Both the position numbers and the translations under genes were made by a program. Positions 1 through 8,290 of a stretch of DNA of 25,521 nucleotides are shown here, piece by piece; within the stretch, counting starts at the first letter, position 1, and each line of letters begins with the position of its first letter. Source of the DNA: Collinsella aerofaciens (GTDB taxonomy: Bacteria > Actinomycetota > Coriobacteriia > Coriobacteriales > Coriobacteriaceae); NCBI RefSeq assembly GCF_028209395.1, contig NZ_JAQLDQ010000026.1, positions 1 through 25,521 on the forward strand. The letters are read 5' to 3'. The notes below the pieces were generated by a model that did no database searches, was not told the DNA's origin, and saw nothing but the letters and a program-made list of their open reading frames with translations.

Positions 1-63
1 CGGTCGTACCGCCTGAAGGACGTGTCCATCGGCGGTGAGGACGGGAAGGAGGAGGGCGCCTAG
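1..63 (+). CDS. 3' end of an unidentified gene (partial)
   Basis: Frame 1 is open from the window edge to a TAG at 61-63 and encodes about 20 residues, charged and Gly/Glu/Lys-rich (RSYRLKDVSIGG then EDGKEEGA). I cannot assign a family from so short a tail. Because an IS256-type transposase remnant follows 100 bases later, it could be the end of a mobile-element gene, but nothing in the residues shows that. Confidence 0.35.
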   Translation, partial: RSYRLKDVSIGGEDGKEEGA

Positions 64-79
64 GCGCCGAAAGCGGCAC

Positions 80-115
80 ATCCGCGTTGGCGAATCCGGT
101 GTATCCGCGTTGGCG
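80..115 (+). repeat. Short direct repeat, 13 bp twice
   Basis: ATCCGCGTTGGCG occurs at 80-92 and again at 103-115, a 23-base period. Degenerate TTGGCG and TTGGTG echoes continue to about 145. It lies exactly where transposase similarity is lost upstream of the IS256 fragment, so it may mark an old deletion or insertion junction. No function is evident. Confidence 0.5.
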
Positions 116-566
116 CGATTGGCGAAAATGCGTTGGTGGAAATGGTGAAAATTATATTGACGCTAACACGCCCTGGGTGGCGTCGGTGTCCGCCAGGGCC
201 GGCGAGGTCTTCGAGCGGGCCGAGGACTCCGCGCTGGCGTTCACGGCCTTCCCCAGGGCGCACTGGGCCAAGCTCCGCACCAACAACGTCCAGGAGCGCG
301 CCAACCGCGAGATCAAGCGCCGCTACAGGGTCGTGCAGTCCTTCCCCTCGAGGGAGTCGATGCTGCGCCTGACGTGCGCGAGCCTCATGGAGACCGAGGG
401 GCAGTGGTCCCAGCAGCGCGTGTTCTCCGAGGCCTCGGCCGCCGGGGGCTTCGCCGAGCCCGCGGGCAGGCCGGCCCCGACGGAGGGGAGGCGCCGCGCG
501 CTCGGGCGGCGCGCCAGGGAGATAGTGGACGAGATAGTCGAGAGGCACGGCCTCAAGAAGGAGTAA
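87..566 (+). pseudogene. IS256-family (mutator) transposase, C-terminal fragment
   Basis: The open frame runs from a TTG at 87 to a TAA at 564-566, 159 residues. From about residue 30 it reads as the C-terminal part of an IS256/mutator DDE transposase. Seen are the FPRAHWAKLRTNNVQERAN block, REIKRRYRVVQSFPSRESML and the LTCASLMETEGQW helix, which match the family's conserved C-terminal motifs (TNxxERxNREIKRR; FPxxxSxLRL). A full-length protein is about 400 residues. The two catalytic aspartates and the N-terminal DNA-binding domain are absent, so this is a dead remnant. The first 28 residues, over the direct repeats, do not look like transposase. The bases after the stop (about 590-630, with a TTACACC motif) could hold the old right inverted repeat, but the left end cannot be found. 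Confidence 0.8.
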
Positions 567-663
567 CATCGGGACTTGCAGCGACGGACCTCAGGACGCT
601 CTTACACCACGTCTGCGCGCGCGACCCCACCACCCTCCGTCAACCTTCCATTCCAACCAAAAA

Positions 664-759
664 CAGCCAAAGTACGTCATGGTAATTCCCGGTGGGTCGC
701 GGGGTGGCGGATACGACTTTCCCTCAGGATAATTCGCGAAGCCCGTTTTCCGAGGAAAG
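664..759 (+). repeat. Dispersed head-plus-hairpin repeat, copy A
   Basis: Bases 664-704 match 7569-7609 at 35 of 41 positions; five of the six differences are transitions. In both places the head is followed by a stem-loop. Here the arms are CTTTCCCTC (717-725) and GAGGAAAG (752-759), and the loop carries TTCGCGAAGC (733-742). Copy B has unrelated arms but TTTGCGAAGC in its loop. The shared head and loop with different stems suggest a dispersed structured element rather than chance similarity. Confidence 0.6.
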
Positions 760-954
760 GTATTGGTTATGTAATACCAGTTAAACAAGTAAAACTATGC
801 TTAAGTGGTATCTGGCTGGAGAATCAATTGGTATGGTTGGTTAGACCCACTTCGCCATCTACGTTCATTTTTATACCGCTGGGAGAATTCCAAACTTAAT
901 TTGCGCAACTGCTCATGTATGCTGATTCAACCTTATAGGTGGCTATCTGGTTAC

Positions 955-974
955 TACCAGTTGACCCCTTGGTA
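955..974. promoter_or_regulatory. Candidate operator, TACCA-N10-TGGTA
   Basis: A perfect 5-bp inverted repeat with a 10-base centre lies about 115 bases upstream of the GH31 start. Related words occur nearby: TACCAGTTAAAC at 775-786, ATTGGTA on the opposite orientation around 827-833, and CCAATTG at 984-990. The repeated half-sites in the only AT-rich stretch before the gene suggest a sugar-responsive regulator site. This is inference: no regulator gene is in the window. Confidence 0.25.
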
Positions 975-1087
975 ACGGGTGGGCCAATTGTACGGAATGT
1001 ACCGAACACCCCCCCCGTTGATGCGTTCGCCCATGCTGCGGGGCGCGCGTCCGCGACACTTCCGCATGTCGGAGGGAAGGAGTCCAG

Positions 1088-4000
1088 GTGCGTAGGAATT
1101 CCATTTTTACGAAACGGTGGGTGAAGGGAAGCGCGGTCCTCGTCGCAACAGCGGCGACTCTCGTGTTCGCTAGCCCCCAGCAGGCGATTGCCACGCCGCT
1201 TAAGGGCGTCGACTCGGCGACCGTGTCTCAGTCCGCCTCGAACGTCGTCGACATCGATTTCGCCGACGGCATCAAGGGCCGTATCACATTTCTAGAGGAC
1301 GGCATTTTCCGTTACAATGTCGACCCCAAAGGCGAGTTCTCTGAGTATGCCACGCCGCGTAGCAAGTCCCACACGGCTAAGATTCAGGCCCAGCCCGACA
1401 CCTCGGATACCTACAGCAAGCCGAGCGCGACGGTTGTCGACAAGGGTGACACTATCGAGATCACCGGTGGAAAGGCGACCGTGATTCTGGACAAGGCGAC
1501 TGGCAAGATGAGCATCAAGTCGGGCGACCGTGTCGTGGTCTCCGAGTCCGCGTCCCTCGACCTTGATAAGAAGGGCACCGTCCAGACGCTCGCCAAGGCG
1601 AAGTCCGAGAACTTCTTTGGCGGCGGTACTCAGAACGGCCGCTTCCTGCACACCAACCAGACCATCGCCATCTCCAACACCAACAACTGGACCGATGGCG
1701 GCGTTGCTTCGCCCAACCCGTTCTATTGGACGAGTGACGGCTACGGCGTGCTCCGAAACACGTTCGCAGAAGGTTCCTACGACTTCGGTTCTACGGATGC
1801 ATCGACGGTCACGACTTCGCACAGCGAGAATGAGTTCGATGCCTACTACTTCGTGGCGACCAACGATGGCGCCTCGAACGTGGCAACCGAGATGCTGCAG
1901 GACTACTACAAGGTAACCGGTAATCCGGTGCTGCTGCCCGAATACGGTTTCTACCTGGGTCATCTGAATGCCTATAACCGTGATGGCTGGTCAACGACTT
2001 CGGGTCAGAAGAAGTGGGAGACCAAGGGCAGCAAGTCCTCGAGCGAGAAGGGCGACGTTAAGTACGAGTCTGGCATGGCGACGGGCTACAAGCTCGACGG
2101 CACGCTTGCGTCCGAGACGCTCAACGGTGAAGGTCCTACGGTCGATACCGAGAACATGAAGGCGACCGATTTCGACCGCCAGTTCTCTGCCCGGCAGGTT
2201 ATCGATGACTACGAGGACAACGACATGCCGCTCGGCTGGTTCCTGCCGAACGACGGCTACGGTGCCGGCTATGGCCAGAACGGTTACTACAAGACCGGCG
2301 GCGTCAACTCCGACGGAACGAGTTCTGCCGAGCGCCTCAACGCCGTGCGCGCCAACGTCGACAACCTTAAGAAGTTCACCGAGTACGCTAACTCCAAGGG
2401 CGTGAGCACGGGCCTGTGGACCCAGTCCAACCTTGAGCCCGATAGCAACTCCGAGACTCCGTGGCACCTGCTTCGCGACTTCGACGCCGAGGTCAAGACG
2501 GGAGGCATCACTACCCTCAAGACCGACGTCGCCTGGGTTGGCTCTGGCTACTCTTTTGGTCTTAACGGCATCAAGACGGCTTATGACACGGTGACGACCG
2601 GCGCCAACAAGCGCCCCAACATCATTACGCTCGATGGTTGGGCCGGCACGCAGCGCTTTGGCGGCATCTGGACCGGCGACCAGTACGGCGGCAACTGGGA
2701 GTACATCCGCTTCCATATCCCCACGTATATCGGTCAGAGTCTTTCGGGCAACCCCAACATCGGCTCCGACATGGACGGCATCTTTGGCGGCGACCCCATC
2801 ATCTCGGCACGCGACTACCAGTGGAAGACGTTCACGCCCTCTATGCTCGACATGGACGGTTGGGGCACCTACCGCAAGTCGCCCATGACGCACGGCGATC
2901 CCTACACGGGCATCTCGCGCTTCTACCTCAAGCTCAAAGCGCAGCTCATGCCCTATATCTACACGAGTGCGGCTTCGGCGGCCAACATCGATACGGGTAA
3001 CGGCGATACCGGCCTGCCCATGATCCGCGCCATGCTGCTCTCCGACAACTCCGAGTACGCCGCGAGCACTTCGACGCAGTACCAGTATATGTTCGGTGAG
3101 AATTTCCTGGTTGCGCCGGTGTATCAGGATACCCAGGCAGATGACAAGGGCAATGACGTTCGCAACGGCATCTACCTTCCCAACTACGGCACCGATGATA
3201 ATCCCACCATCTGGATCGACTACTTCTCGGGTAAGCAGTACCGCGGCGGCCAGGTCCTCAACAACTACGATGCTCCGCTCTGGAAGCTGCCGCTCTTTGT
3301 AAAGGCCAATTCCATCGTGCCGATGTATGCCGAGAACAACAACCCCGAGGCTGTGACCGAGACCAACACCAAGGGCACTGACCGCAGCCAGCGTATCGTC
3401 GAGTTCTTCGCCACCGAGGGTGAGGGCAGCTTCACGCAGTACGAGGACGACGGCTCCTCCATCGAGAACAAAACGACTGAGGACAATGCCTACGGCACGA
3501 TCGACAATATCTCTTACGGTGACCATGTGAGTACCGTCTTTAGCTCCAAGGCCACGGGCGGCACCGCAACCTTTACCGCTGCGGCGTCCCAGGGCAGCTA
3601 TAGTGGTTACGATTCCAACCGTACCACGACCTTTGTGGCCAACGTGTCCGCCAAGCCTGCGAGCGTCATCGCCAAGAATGGCGGCACTGCGCTCAACGTG
3701 ACCGAGGTCGACTCACAGGAGGCTTTCGACGCCGCGACCCCCGAGGCTGGCCAAGCGGTCTACTTCTACAACGAAAGCCCCAACCTCAACCACTACGGCA
3801 GCGATGCGGACAGCACCGAGGCCGAGAAGGGCGAGAGCTTCAACGACACTAAGATCACCACGAACCCCAAGGTCTACGTCAAGTTTGCGAAGACCGATGT
3901 CGCTGCAGCGGAGCAGACGCTCGAGCTGGGCGGTTTCGTGAACGCCGACGCCACGCTCGCGGCCGACCGCCTCAACGAGAACCTCTCCGCACCAGCGAAC

Positions 4001-7000
4001 CTTGCTGCCCCCGAGGACGCCACGACTCCCACGAGCATTAAGCTCACCTGGGGAAAGGTCGATGGTGCTACCTCCTACGACCTTAAGGTCGATGGCACCG
4101 TGTTCGCCGTGGGCGATGCAGCGGAATTCACGCATACCGATCTTGCCTACAATAGCAAGCACACCTACCAGATCCGTTCGCGCAACGCCGAGGGCTACTC
4201 CCGTTGGAGCGATGTGCTCGCGGCGAACTCCGCCCTCGACCCATGGCGGAACGTGCCCGAGGCCGAGAAGATCACCTGGGAGGGCTCGATCTACGGCAGC
4301 CATAAGGCCGATCTCGCCTTCGACCATGAGTTCCAGACGAGCGACGGCGGCTTCCACTCCGGCGGCAACGACCTGGGCAAGGCGCTCACCGTCGACTACG
4401 GCCGCGCCTACAAGCTCGACAAGCTCGAGTACTATCCGCGTACCGACGCCGGCAACGGCACTGTGACCAAGATGCGCATCGAGACGAGTCTCGACGGTGT
4501 CCATTGGACGAGCCAGGAGGTCGATTGGGAGCGCTCCGCCGCCTGCAAAACGGTGACGTTCGACGGCGCCGTGGCCGCACGCTACGTGCGTATGACGCCG
4601 CTCGCTTCGGTTGGTAACTTCTTCTCCGCGTCCGAGATCGCCATCTACAAGGCCGATGGTACGGACGGCTTTGCTGTGGGTTCCAACCTCAACAAGGCAA
4701 CGATCTCCGATGGCGACTTTTCCAACATGAAGAATTATCTGGGTCTCGAGAACCGCGAGCCCGATACCTCGACGTTCGACTCGCAGATTCGCGACCACTT
4801 TGCCGATCTCAACGGCAACGGGGTCTATGATGTCTACGACTACTCGTTTACCATGGCGGGGCTTGATGGCGGCACCAAGCAGAAAGGCAAGGTCGCCGGC
4901 AAGCTCGCGGTGATTCCGAGCAAGACCGAGGTCGATGCCGGCGATGAGATCACCGTCGATGTCTATGCGGCCGACGCCAAGAACGTCAACGCCCTGGGCG
5001 CGCTCGTCAACTTTAAGAGTGACCAGTTTGAGTTTGTGTCCGAGAGCATCTCGCAGGATGGTTCGACCGCCGGCATGGAGAACCTGTCGCGCGAGAAGGT
5101 CCAGTTCGCGGACGGCACACAGACCATCAACCTCGCCTTTGCCAACCGCGGCGACGGCAAGCTCTACAACGGCACTGGCGCGGTGGCGAGCTTCAAACTC
5201 AAGGCCAAGACGGCCGGCAAGGTTGAACTGCCCTCGACGTCTTGGCTCATCGGTCCGGCGTGCGATGCGCTCGAGTTTACGAGTGACGGTACCGTGACGA
5301 TGCCGGACGTTCCGCAGCCCACGGTTGCCGAGTACGGTCAGGATGCCTTCAACATCACGATGACCAACGACGAGCTCACGACCGACGACGGTTCCAACGT
5401 CGAGAAGCTTATTCAGCAGAAGAGCTATAACGCGCTGTTCGATAACGATGAGGGCGACAACGGCTTTGAGTTCCTGTGGAACTGGAGCGGCAACTGGGAC
5501 AGCGAGGGCAAGCTTCCGAGTTACGTGAAGCTTCCCACCACGATGACATTTGCCTTTAAGACACCATCGAAGCTCGATGCCGTTGAGGTCGTCAACCGCG
5601 ACGGCGGTAACGGCACCGTGCAGAAGATCAAGGCCGTCGTGACGTTCGAGGATGGCTCGACCCAGGAGTTCGCGGGTGGGGAGTACGATTCCTTCCAGGC
5701 TCGCTACGCCTTTGGCCTCTCTGCCGAGAACAAGGGCAAGAAGGCGACTAAGGTCGAGATCACGCCGCTTGAGGCATCGGGTGACCAGATGCTCACACTG
5801 CGCGAGATCAACTTCAACTACACGCAGGGTGTCGAGGCCATCGAGGGTATCGAGCTGGGCAAGAACCAGACCGAGTTCTTTGAGGGCGACGTTACGCTCG
5901 TCGACGCTAAGGCCACGCCCGAGAGCGCCGGCTACCCCTATGTGACGGTCGAGAGCTCCGACTCCTCTGTGGTGAGCGTCTCCGCTGTTCAGGCCGGCGA
6001 TAGCGTGAACTACTACTTGCGTGCCAACAAGGCCGGCAAGGCAACGATCACGGTGGCGTCAGTGCTCGACCCCTCCAAGACCGCATCCTATGAGGTCGAG
6101 GTCAAGGCTGGTGTCGACACCTCTGCGCTCATGGCGGCGCTTTCCAAGGCCGCGGGCTACAGCGAGTCCGTCTACACCAAGGATTCTTATGCAGCTCTCA
6201 CCGCTGCGGTCGAGGCGGCTCAGAAGCTTCTCGACGGCGGCCAGGGCAGCTATAGCAAGAAGGATGTCGCAGACGCTACGACCAAGATCGAAAAGGCAAT
6301 CGACGGCCTCAAGATGCGCCCCGTTGATGAGAAGAAGCTCATCAACACGCCCGAGAACCGCGAGAACGTCAAGGTGACCGGCTTCTCGAGCGAGGCCGAC
6401 TATGAGGGCAGCAACGCCGTCAACGCTCTTGACGGCGATGAGCAGACGCTCTGGCACAGCGACTATGCTTATAAGACCGGTATGCCCCAGCACCTGACCG
6501 TCGACCTGGGCCGCGACTACGATCTCACCGACGTCACGTTCCTGCCGCGCCAGGACGGCGGCACGAACGGCGATATCTTTGAGGCCGAGGTGCTGGTCTC
6601 CGACACCGCCGACGGTTATGAGATGGGCACCGCCGCGTCGATGGGTACGTTTACCTTCGACAACGACGGCCGCGTGCTCACCGACCGTGGCGACTGGAAG
6701 CAGATGAGCTTTGGTGCCGCGCGCGGTCGCTACGTGACCGTCAAGGTGCTCCACGCCGGCGGTGGCAGCGTTGACGCCTACTGCAGCATGGCGGAACTCA
6801 AGTTCTACGGTGCGGCCGTTCCCGATCCGGTGGCGAAGGACGACCTCACTGCCGCGATTGAAAAGGTGGATGCCGAGGTTGCAGCCGGCGACCTTAAGGC
6901 CAGTGACTACACCGAGGCTTCCTGGACCGCGTTCCAGAACGCCTTGGCGAGCGCCCGCGCCATCCTGAGCGACGAGAACGCCACGCAGGACGAGGTCGAC

Positions 7001-7501
7001 CAGGCACTCAAGGCGCTCGAGGATGCCCGTGACGCGCTCGAGAAGACCCCGGTGACCCCAGTTGAGAACCCGACCAAGAAACAGCTCAAGGCCCTGGTCA
7101 AGCAGGCGAAGGAGACTGACACCAAGGGAAAGACGGCCGAGTCCGTCAAGGCCCTGACGGATGCCATTACCTACGCCGAGGATGTCTTGGGTGATGAGAA
7201 TGCTTCCGACACCCAGCTCCAGGCGGCTTATGACCAGCTCAAGCTGGCCATCGAGGGCCTTAAGGATGCCGACTCCGGCAACCAGGGCGGTTCGGGCAAC
7301 CAGGGTTCCGGCAATGGCTCGAACGGCGGCAGCCAGGCGGGCAAGCCCGCAGGCGACAAGGCCCAGGGCGGCAAGAAGAACGGTTCGGCGATCCCCGTTA
7401 CTGGCGATCAAACGGCGGCAACTGTCGCGACTGTCGGTGGCCTTGGAGCCATCATCGCTGCGATCGGTGCCTTCTTCCACCGTCGCAATAAGGCTGAGTA
7501 G
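1088..7501 (+). CDS. Multimodular cell-wall-anchored GH31 glycoside hydrolase (alpha-N-acetylgalactosaminidase-like)
   Basis: The GTG start has AAGGAG at 1077-1082. Residues 1-36 form a signal peptide. GH31 sandwich plus barrel span roughly 40-850. The likely nucleophile is D480 in KTDVAWVGSG and the acid/base D531 in WTGDQYGGNW. The KTDVAW context and 51-residue spacing resemble GH31 alpha-GalNAc-ases (GH31_18) more than alpha-glucosidases. Next come FN3 (about 968-1050), F5/8C (1058-1190), a dockerin-like segment with loop DLNGNGVYDVYD (1240-1251), cohesin (about 1271-1403), a second F5/8C-like module (1416-1578), BIG2 (1580-1675), FIVAR (1675-1744), F5/8C (1753-1909), two FIVAR (1915-2061), a Gly/Ser/Lys linker, the sorting signal IPVTGD (from 2102), a membrane helix and RRNKAE. 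The protein should therefore be exported and covalently wall-linked, acting on mucin-type or other galactosamine-containing glycans. Substrate is inference; the GH31 fold and anchoring are well supported. Monocistronic. Confidence 0.9.
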   Translation: MRRNSIFTKRWVKGSAVLVATAATLVFASPQQAIATPLKGVDSATVSQSASNVVDIDFADGIKGRITFLEDGIFRYNVDPKGEFSEYATPRSKSHTAKIQAQPDTSDTYSKPSATVVDKGDTIEITGGKATVILDKATGKMSIKSGDRVVVSESASLDLDKKGTVQTLAKAKSENFFGGGTQNGRFLHTNQTIAISNTNNWTDGGVASPNPFYWTSDGYGVLRNTFAEGSYDFGSTDASTVTTSHSENEFDAYYFVATNDGASNVATEMLQDYYKVTGNPVLLPEYGFYLGHLNAYNRDGWSTTSGQKKWETKGSKSSSEKGDVKYESGMATGYKLDGTLASETLNGEGPTVDTENMKATDFDRQFSARQVIDDYEDNDMPLGWFLPNDGYGAGYGQNGYYKTGGVNSDGTSSAERLNAVRANVDNLKKFTEYANSKGVSTGLWTQSNLEPDSNSETPWHLLRDFDAEVKTGGITTLKTDVAWVGSGYSFGLNGIKTAYDTVTTGANKRPNIITLDGWAGTQRFGGIWTGDQYGGNWEYIRFHIPTYIGQSLSGNPNIGSDMDGIFGGDPIISARDYQWKTFTPSMLDMDGWGTYRKSPMTHGDPYTGISRFYLKLKAQLMPYIYTSAASAANIDTGNGDTGLPMIRAMLLSDNSEYAASTSTQYQYMFGENFLVAPVYQDTQADDKGNDVRNGIYLPNYGTDDNPTIWIDYFSGKQYRGGQVLNNYDAPLWKLPLFVKANSIVPMYAENNNPEAVTETNTKGTDRSQRIVEFFATEGEGSFTQYEDDGSSIENKTTEDNAYGTIDNISYGDHVSTVFSSKATGGTATFTAAASQGSYSGYDSNRTTTFVANVSAKPASVIAKNGGTALNVTEVDSQEAFDAATPEAGQAVYFYNESPNLNHYGSDADSTEAEKGESFNDTKITTNPKVYVKFAKTDVAAAEQTLELGGFVNADATLAADRLNENLSAPANLAAPEDATTPTSIKLTWGKVDGATSYDLKVDGTVFAVGDAAEFTHTDLAYNSKHTYQIRSRNAEGYSRWSDVLAANSALDPWRNVPEAEKITWEGSIYGSHKADLAFDHEFQTSDGGFHSGGNDLGKALTVDYGRAYKLDKLEYYPRTDAGNGTVTKMRIETSLDGVHWTSQEVDWERSAACKTVTFDGAVAARYVRMTPLASVGNFFSASEIAIYKADGTDGFAVGSNLNKATISDGDFSNMKNYLGLENREPDTSTFDSQIRDHFADLNGNGVYDVYDYSFTMAGLDGGTKQKGKVAGKLAVIPSKTEVDAGDEITVDVYAADAKNVNALGALVNFKSDQFEFVSESISQDGSTAGMENLSREKVQFADGTQTINLAFANRGDGKLYNGTGAVASFKLKAKTAGKVELPSTSWLIGPACDALEFTSDGTVTMPDVPQPTVAEYGQDAFNITMTNDELTTDDGSNVEKLIQQKSYNALFDNDEGDNGFEFLWNWSGNWDSEGKLPSYVKLPTTMTFAFKTPSKLDAVEVVNRDGGNGTVQKIKAVVTFEDGSTQEFAGGEYDSFQARYAFGLSAENKGKKATKVEITPLEASGDQMLTLREINFNYTQGVEAIEGIELGKNQTEFFEGDVTLVDAKATPESAGYPYVTVESSDSSVVSVSAVQAGDSVNYYLRANKAGKATITVASVLDPSKTASYEVEVKAGVDTSALMAALSKAAGYSESVYTKDSYAALTAAVEAAQKLLDGGQGSYSKKDVADATTKIEKAIDGLKMRPVDEKKLINTPENRENVKVTGFSSEADYEGSNAVNALDGDEQTLWHSDYAYKTGMPQHLTVDLGRDYDLTDVTFLPRQDGGTNGDIFEAEVLVSDTADGYEMGTAASMGTFTFDNDGRVLTDRGDWKQMSFGAARGRYVTVKVLHAGGGSVDAYCSMAELKFYGAAVPDPVAKDDLTAAIEKVDAEVAAGDLKASDYTEASWTAFQNALASARAILSDENATQDEVDQALKALEDARDALEKTPVTPVENPTKKQLKALVKQAKETDTKGKTAESVKALTDAITYAEDVLGDENASDTQLQAAYDQLKLAIEGLKDADSGNQGGSGNQGSGNGSNGGSQAGKPAGDKAQGGKKNGSAIPVTGDQTAATVATVGGLGAIIAAIGAFFHRRNKAE

Positions 7502-7520
7502 TCCCAGCGACAACTAAGCA

Positions 7521-7566
7521 AGCGTGCCCGCCGTCCCACCCAAGGACGGTGGGCACGCTTTTTTAT
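7521..7566 (+). terminator. Rho-independent terminator of the GH31 gene
   Basis: A 16-bp stem with one mismatch (arms 7521-7536 and 7544-7559) closes a 7-base CACCCAA loop. It is followed by TTTTTTATTT. It lies 20 bases after the GH31 stop, so the gene should be transcribed alone. Confidence 0.9.
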
Positions 7567-7568
7567 TT

Positions 7569-7694
7569 CAGCCAACGTACGTCATAGCAATCCCCGGTAG
7601 GTCGCAGGGCGCTTCGCGGACGGGCCAGGCTTTATCTGAACGACTTTGCGAAGCAACCGGAGTGAAGATAAAGCCTGGCCCGCCCGCGAAGCGC
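7569..7694 (+). repeat. Dispersed head-plus-hairpin repeat, copy B, with 29-bp stem
   Basis: The head (7569-7609) matches 664-704 at 35 of 41 positions. The hairpin arms 7609-7637 and 7666-7694 are complementary over 29 bp with a single A/C mismatch. The 28-base loop contains TTTGCGAAGC at 7645-7654, the same core as in copy A. No T-tract follows, so it is not a simple terminator. It sits between the GH31 terminator and purE. Confidence 0.7.
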
Positions 7695-7721
7695 CACAAA
7701 GACCGCAGGGACGGGAGCAGC

Positions 7722-7727
7722 TATACT
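7722..7727 (+). promoter_or_regulatory. Possible -10 box for purE
   Basis: TATACT lies about 64 bases before the purE start and just after the hairpin repeat, so purE needs a promoter here. No good -35 box is found at 16-18 bases upstream. The ACTACT-CTC-AGTAGT inverted repeat at 7725-7739 overlaps the box and could be an operator or the 5' hairpin of the transcript. Confidence 0.3.
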
Positions 7728-7790
7728 ACTCTCAGTAGTTAAGGGTCGCGGATTCGCCGCGTCACCGCTCTCAACAGGAGGTCATTGTTT

Positions 7791-8255
7791 ATGGCAGATC
7801 AGAAGCCGGTTGTCGGGATCATCATGGGTTCCAAGTCCGATCTGGGCGTTATGGAAGGCTGCACCGCCGAGCTCGAGGCGCTTGGTGTGCCCTATGAGCT
7901 CGTCATTGCGAGCGCACACCGCACGCCGGCGAAGGTCCACGAGTGGGCCTCGACTGCTGCCGATCGCGGTATCAAAGTGATTATCGCCGCCGCCGGCAAG
8001 GCTGCTCACCTGGGTGGTGTCGTGGCTGCCTTTACGCCGCTGCCGGTTATCGGCGTGCCTATGAAGACAAGTGACCTGGGCGGTATGGATTCGCTGCTGT
8101 CGATGGTGCAGATGCCTTCGGGTGTGCCCGTGGCCTGCGTTGCCATCAATGGCGCCAAGAATGCCGCCATCTACGCTACACAGATTCTAGGTGCCTGCGA
8201 CCCCGAGTATCGCAAGGTTATCGAGAAGATGAAGCAGGAGATGGCCGACGCCTAG
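7791..8255 (+). CDS. purE: N5-carboxyaminoimidazole ribonucleotide mutase (PurE)
   Basis: The protein catalyses N5-CAIR to CAIR in de novo purine synthesis in the cytoplasm. It has 154 residues, normal for class I PurE. Seen are GSKSD (13-17), SAHRTP (41-46) and TPLPVIGVP. The glycine-rich loop reads AAAGKAAHLGG (66-76) where the textbook enzyme has GAGGAAHLPG, a modest divergence. A TTG six bases earlier is in frame, but AGGAGG at 7776-7781 is 9 bases from the ATG at 7791, which I prefer. The usual partner purK is not adjacent. The sortase gene follows after 35 bases, so co-transcription is plausible. The remaining pur genes of the window start 3.1 kb downstream. Confidence 0.95.
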   Translation: MADQKPVVGIIMGSKSDLGVMEGCTAELEALGVPYELVIASAHRTPAKVHEWASTAADRGIKVIIAAAGKAAHLGGVVAAFTPLPVIGVPMKTSDLGGMDSLLSMVQMPSGVPVACVAINGAKNAAIYATQILGACDPEYRKVIEKMKQEMADA

Positions 8256-8290
8256 GCGTTCCGCCGTTTCACCGCAGTATAAGGAGAGCC

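Larger units (their letters stand above)
567..1087. other. Intergenic gap, comparatively AT-rich, upstream of the GH31 gene
   Basis: This 521-base gap contains no convincing gene. Bases 576-660 are probably the IS remnant's flank. Bases 664-759 hold a dispersed repeat (listed separately). Bases 760-1000 are clearly AT-richer than the rest of the window and contain several TACCAGTT/CCAATTG-like words. The last 90 bases return to high GC and end in the GGAGGGAAGGAG ribosome-binding region of the GH31 gene. I could not find a well-spaced -35/-10 pair. Confidence 0.5.

Noticed and set aside
834..850. DasR/NagR-like operator (TTGGTTAGACCCA)
   Set aside because: Resembles TGGTCTAGACCA only after allowing a gap; too weak to claim.
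576..899. 107-residue plus-strand frame between the IS remnant and the GH31 gene
   Set aside because: No ribosome site, crosses the dispersed repeat, and composition is unlike the coding genes here.
1991..3526. 511-residue minus-strand open frame inside the GH31 gene (also 6059-7513 and 3713-4798)
   Set aside because: High-GC third-position bias opens antisense frames. The proteins have no recognisable domain, and the plus frame encodes clear GH31 and module motifs.
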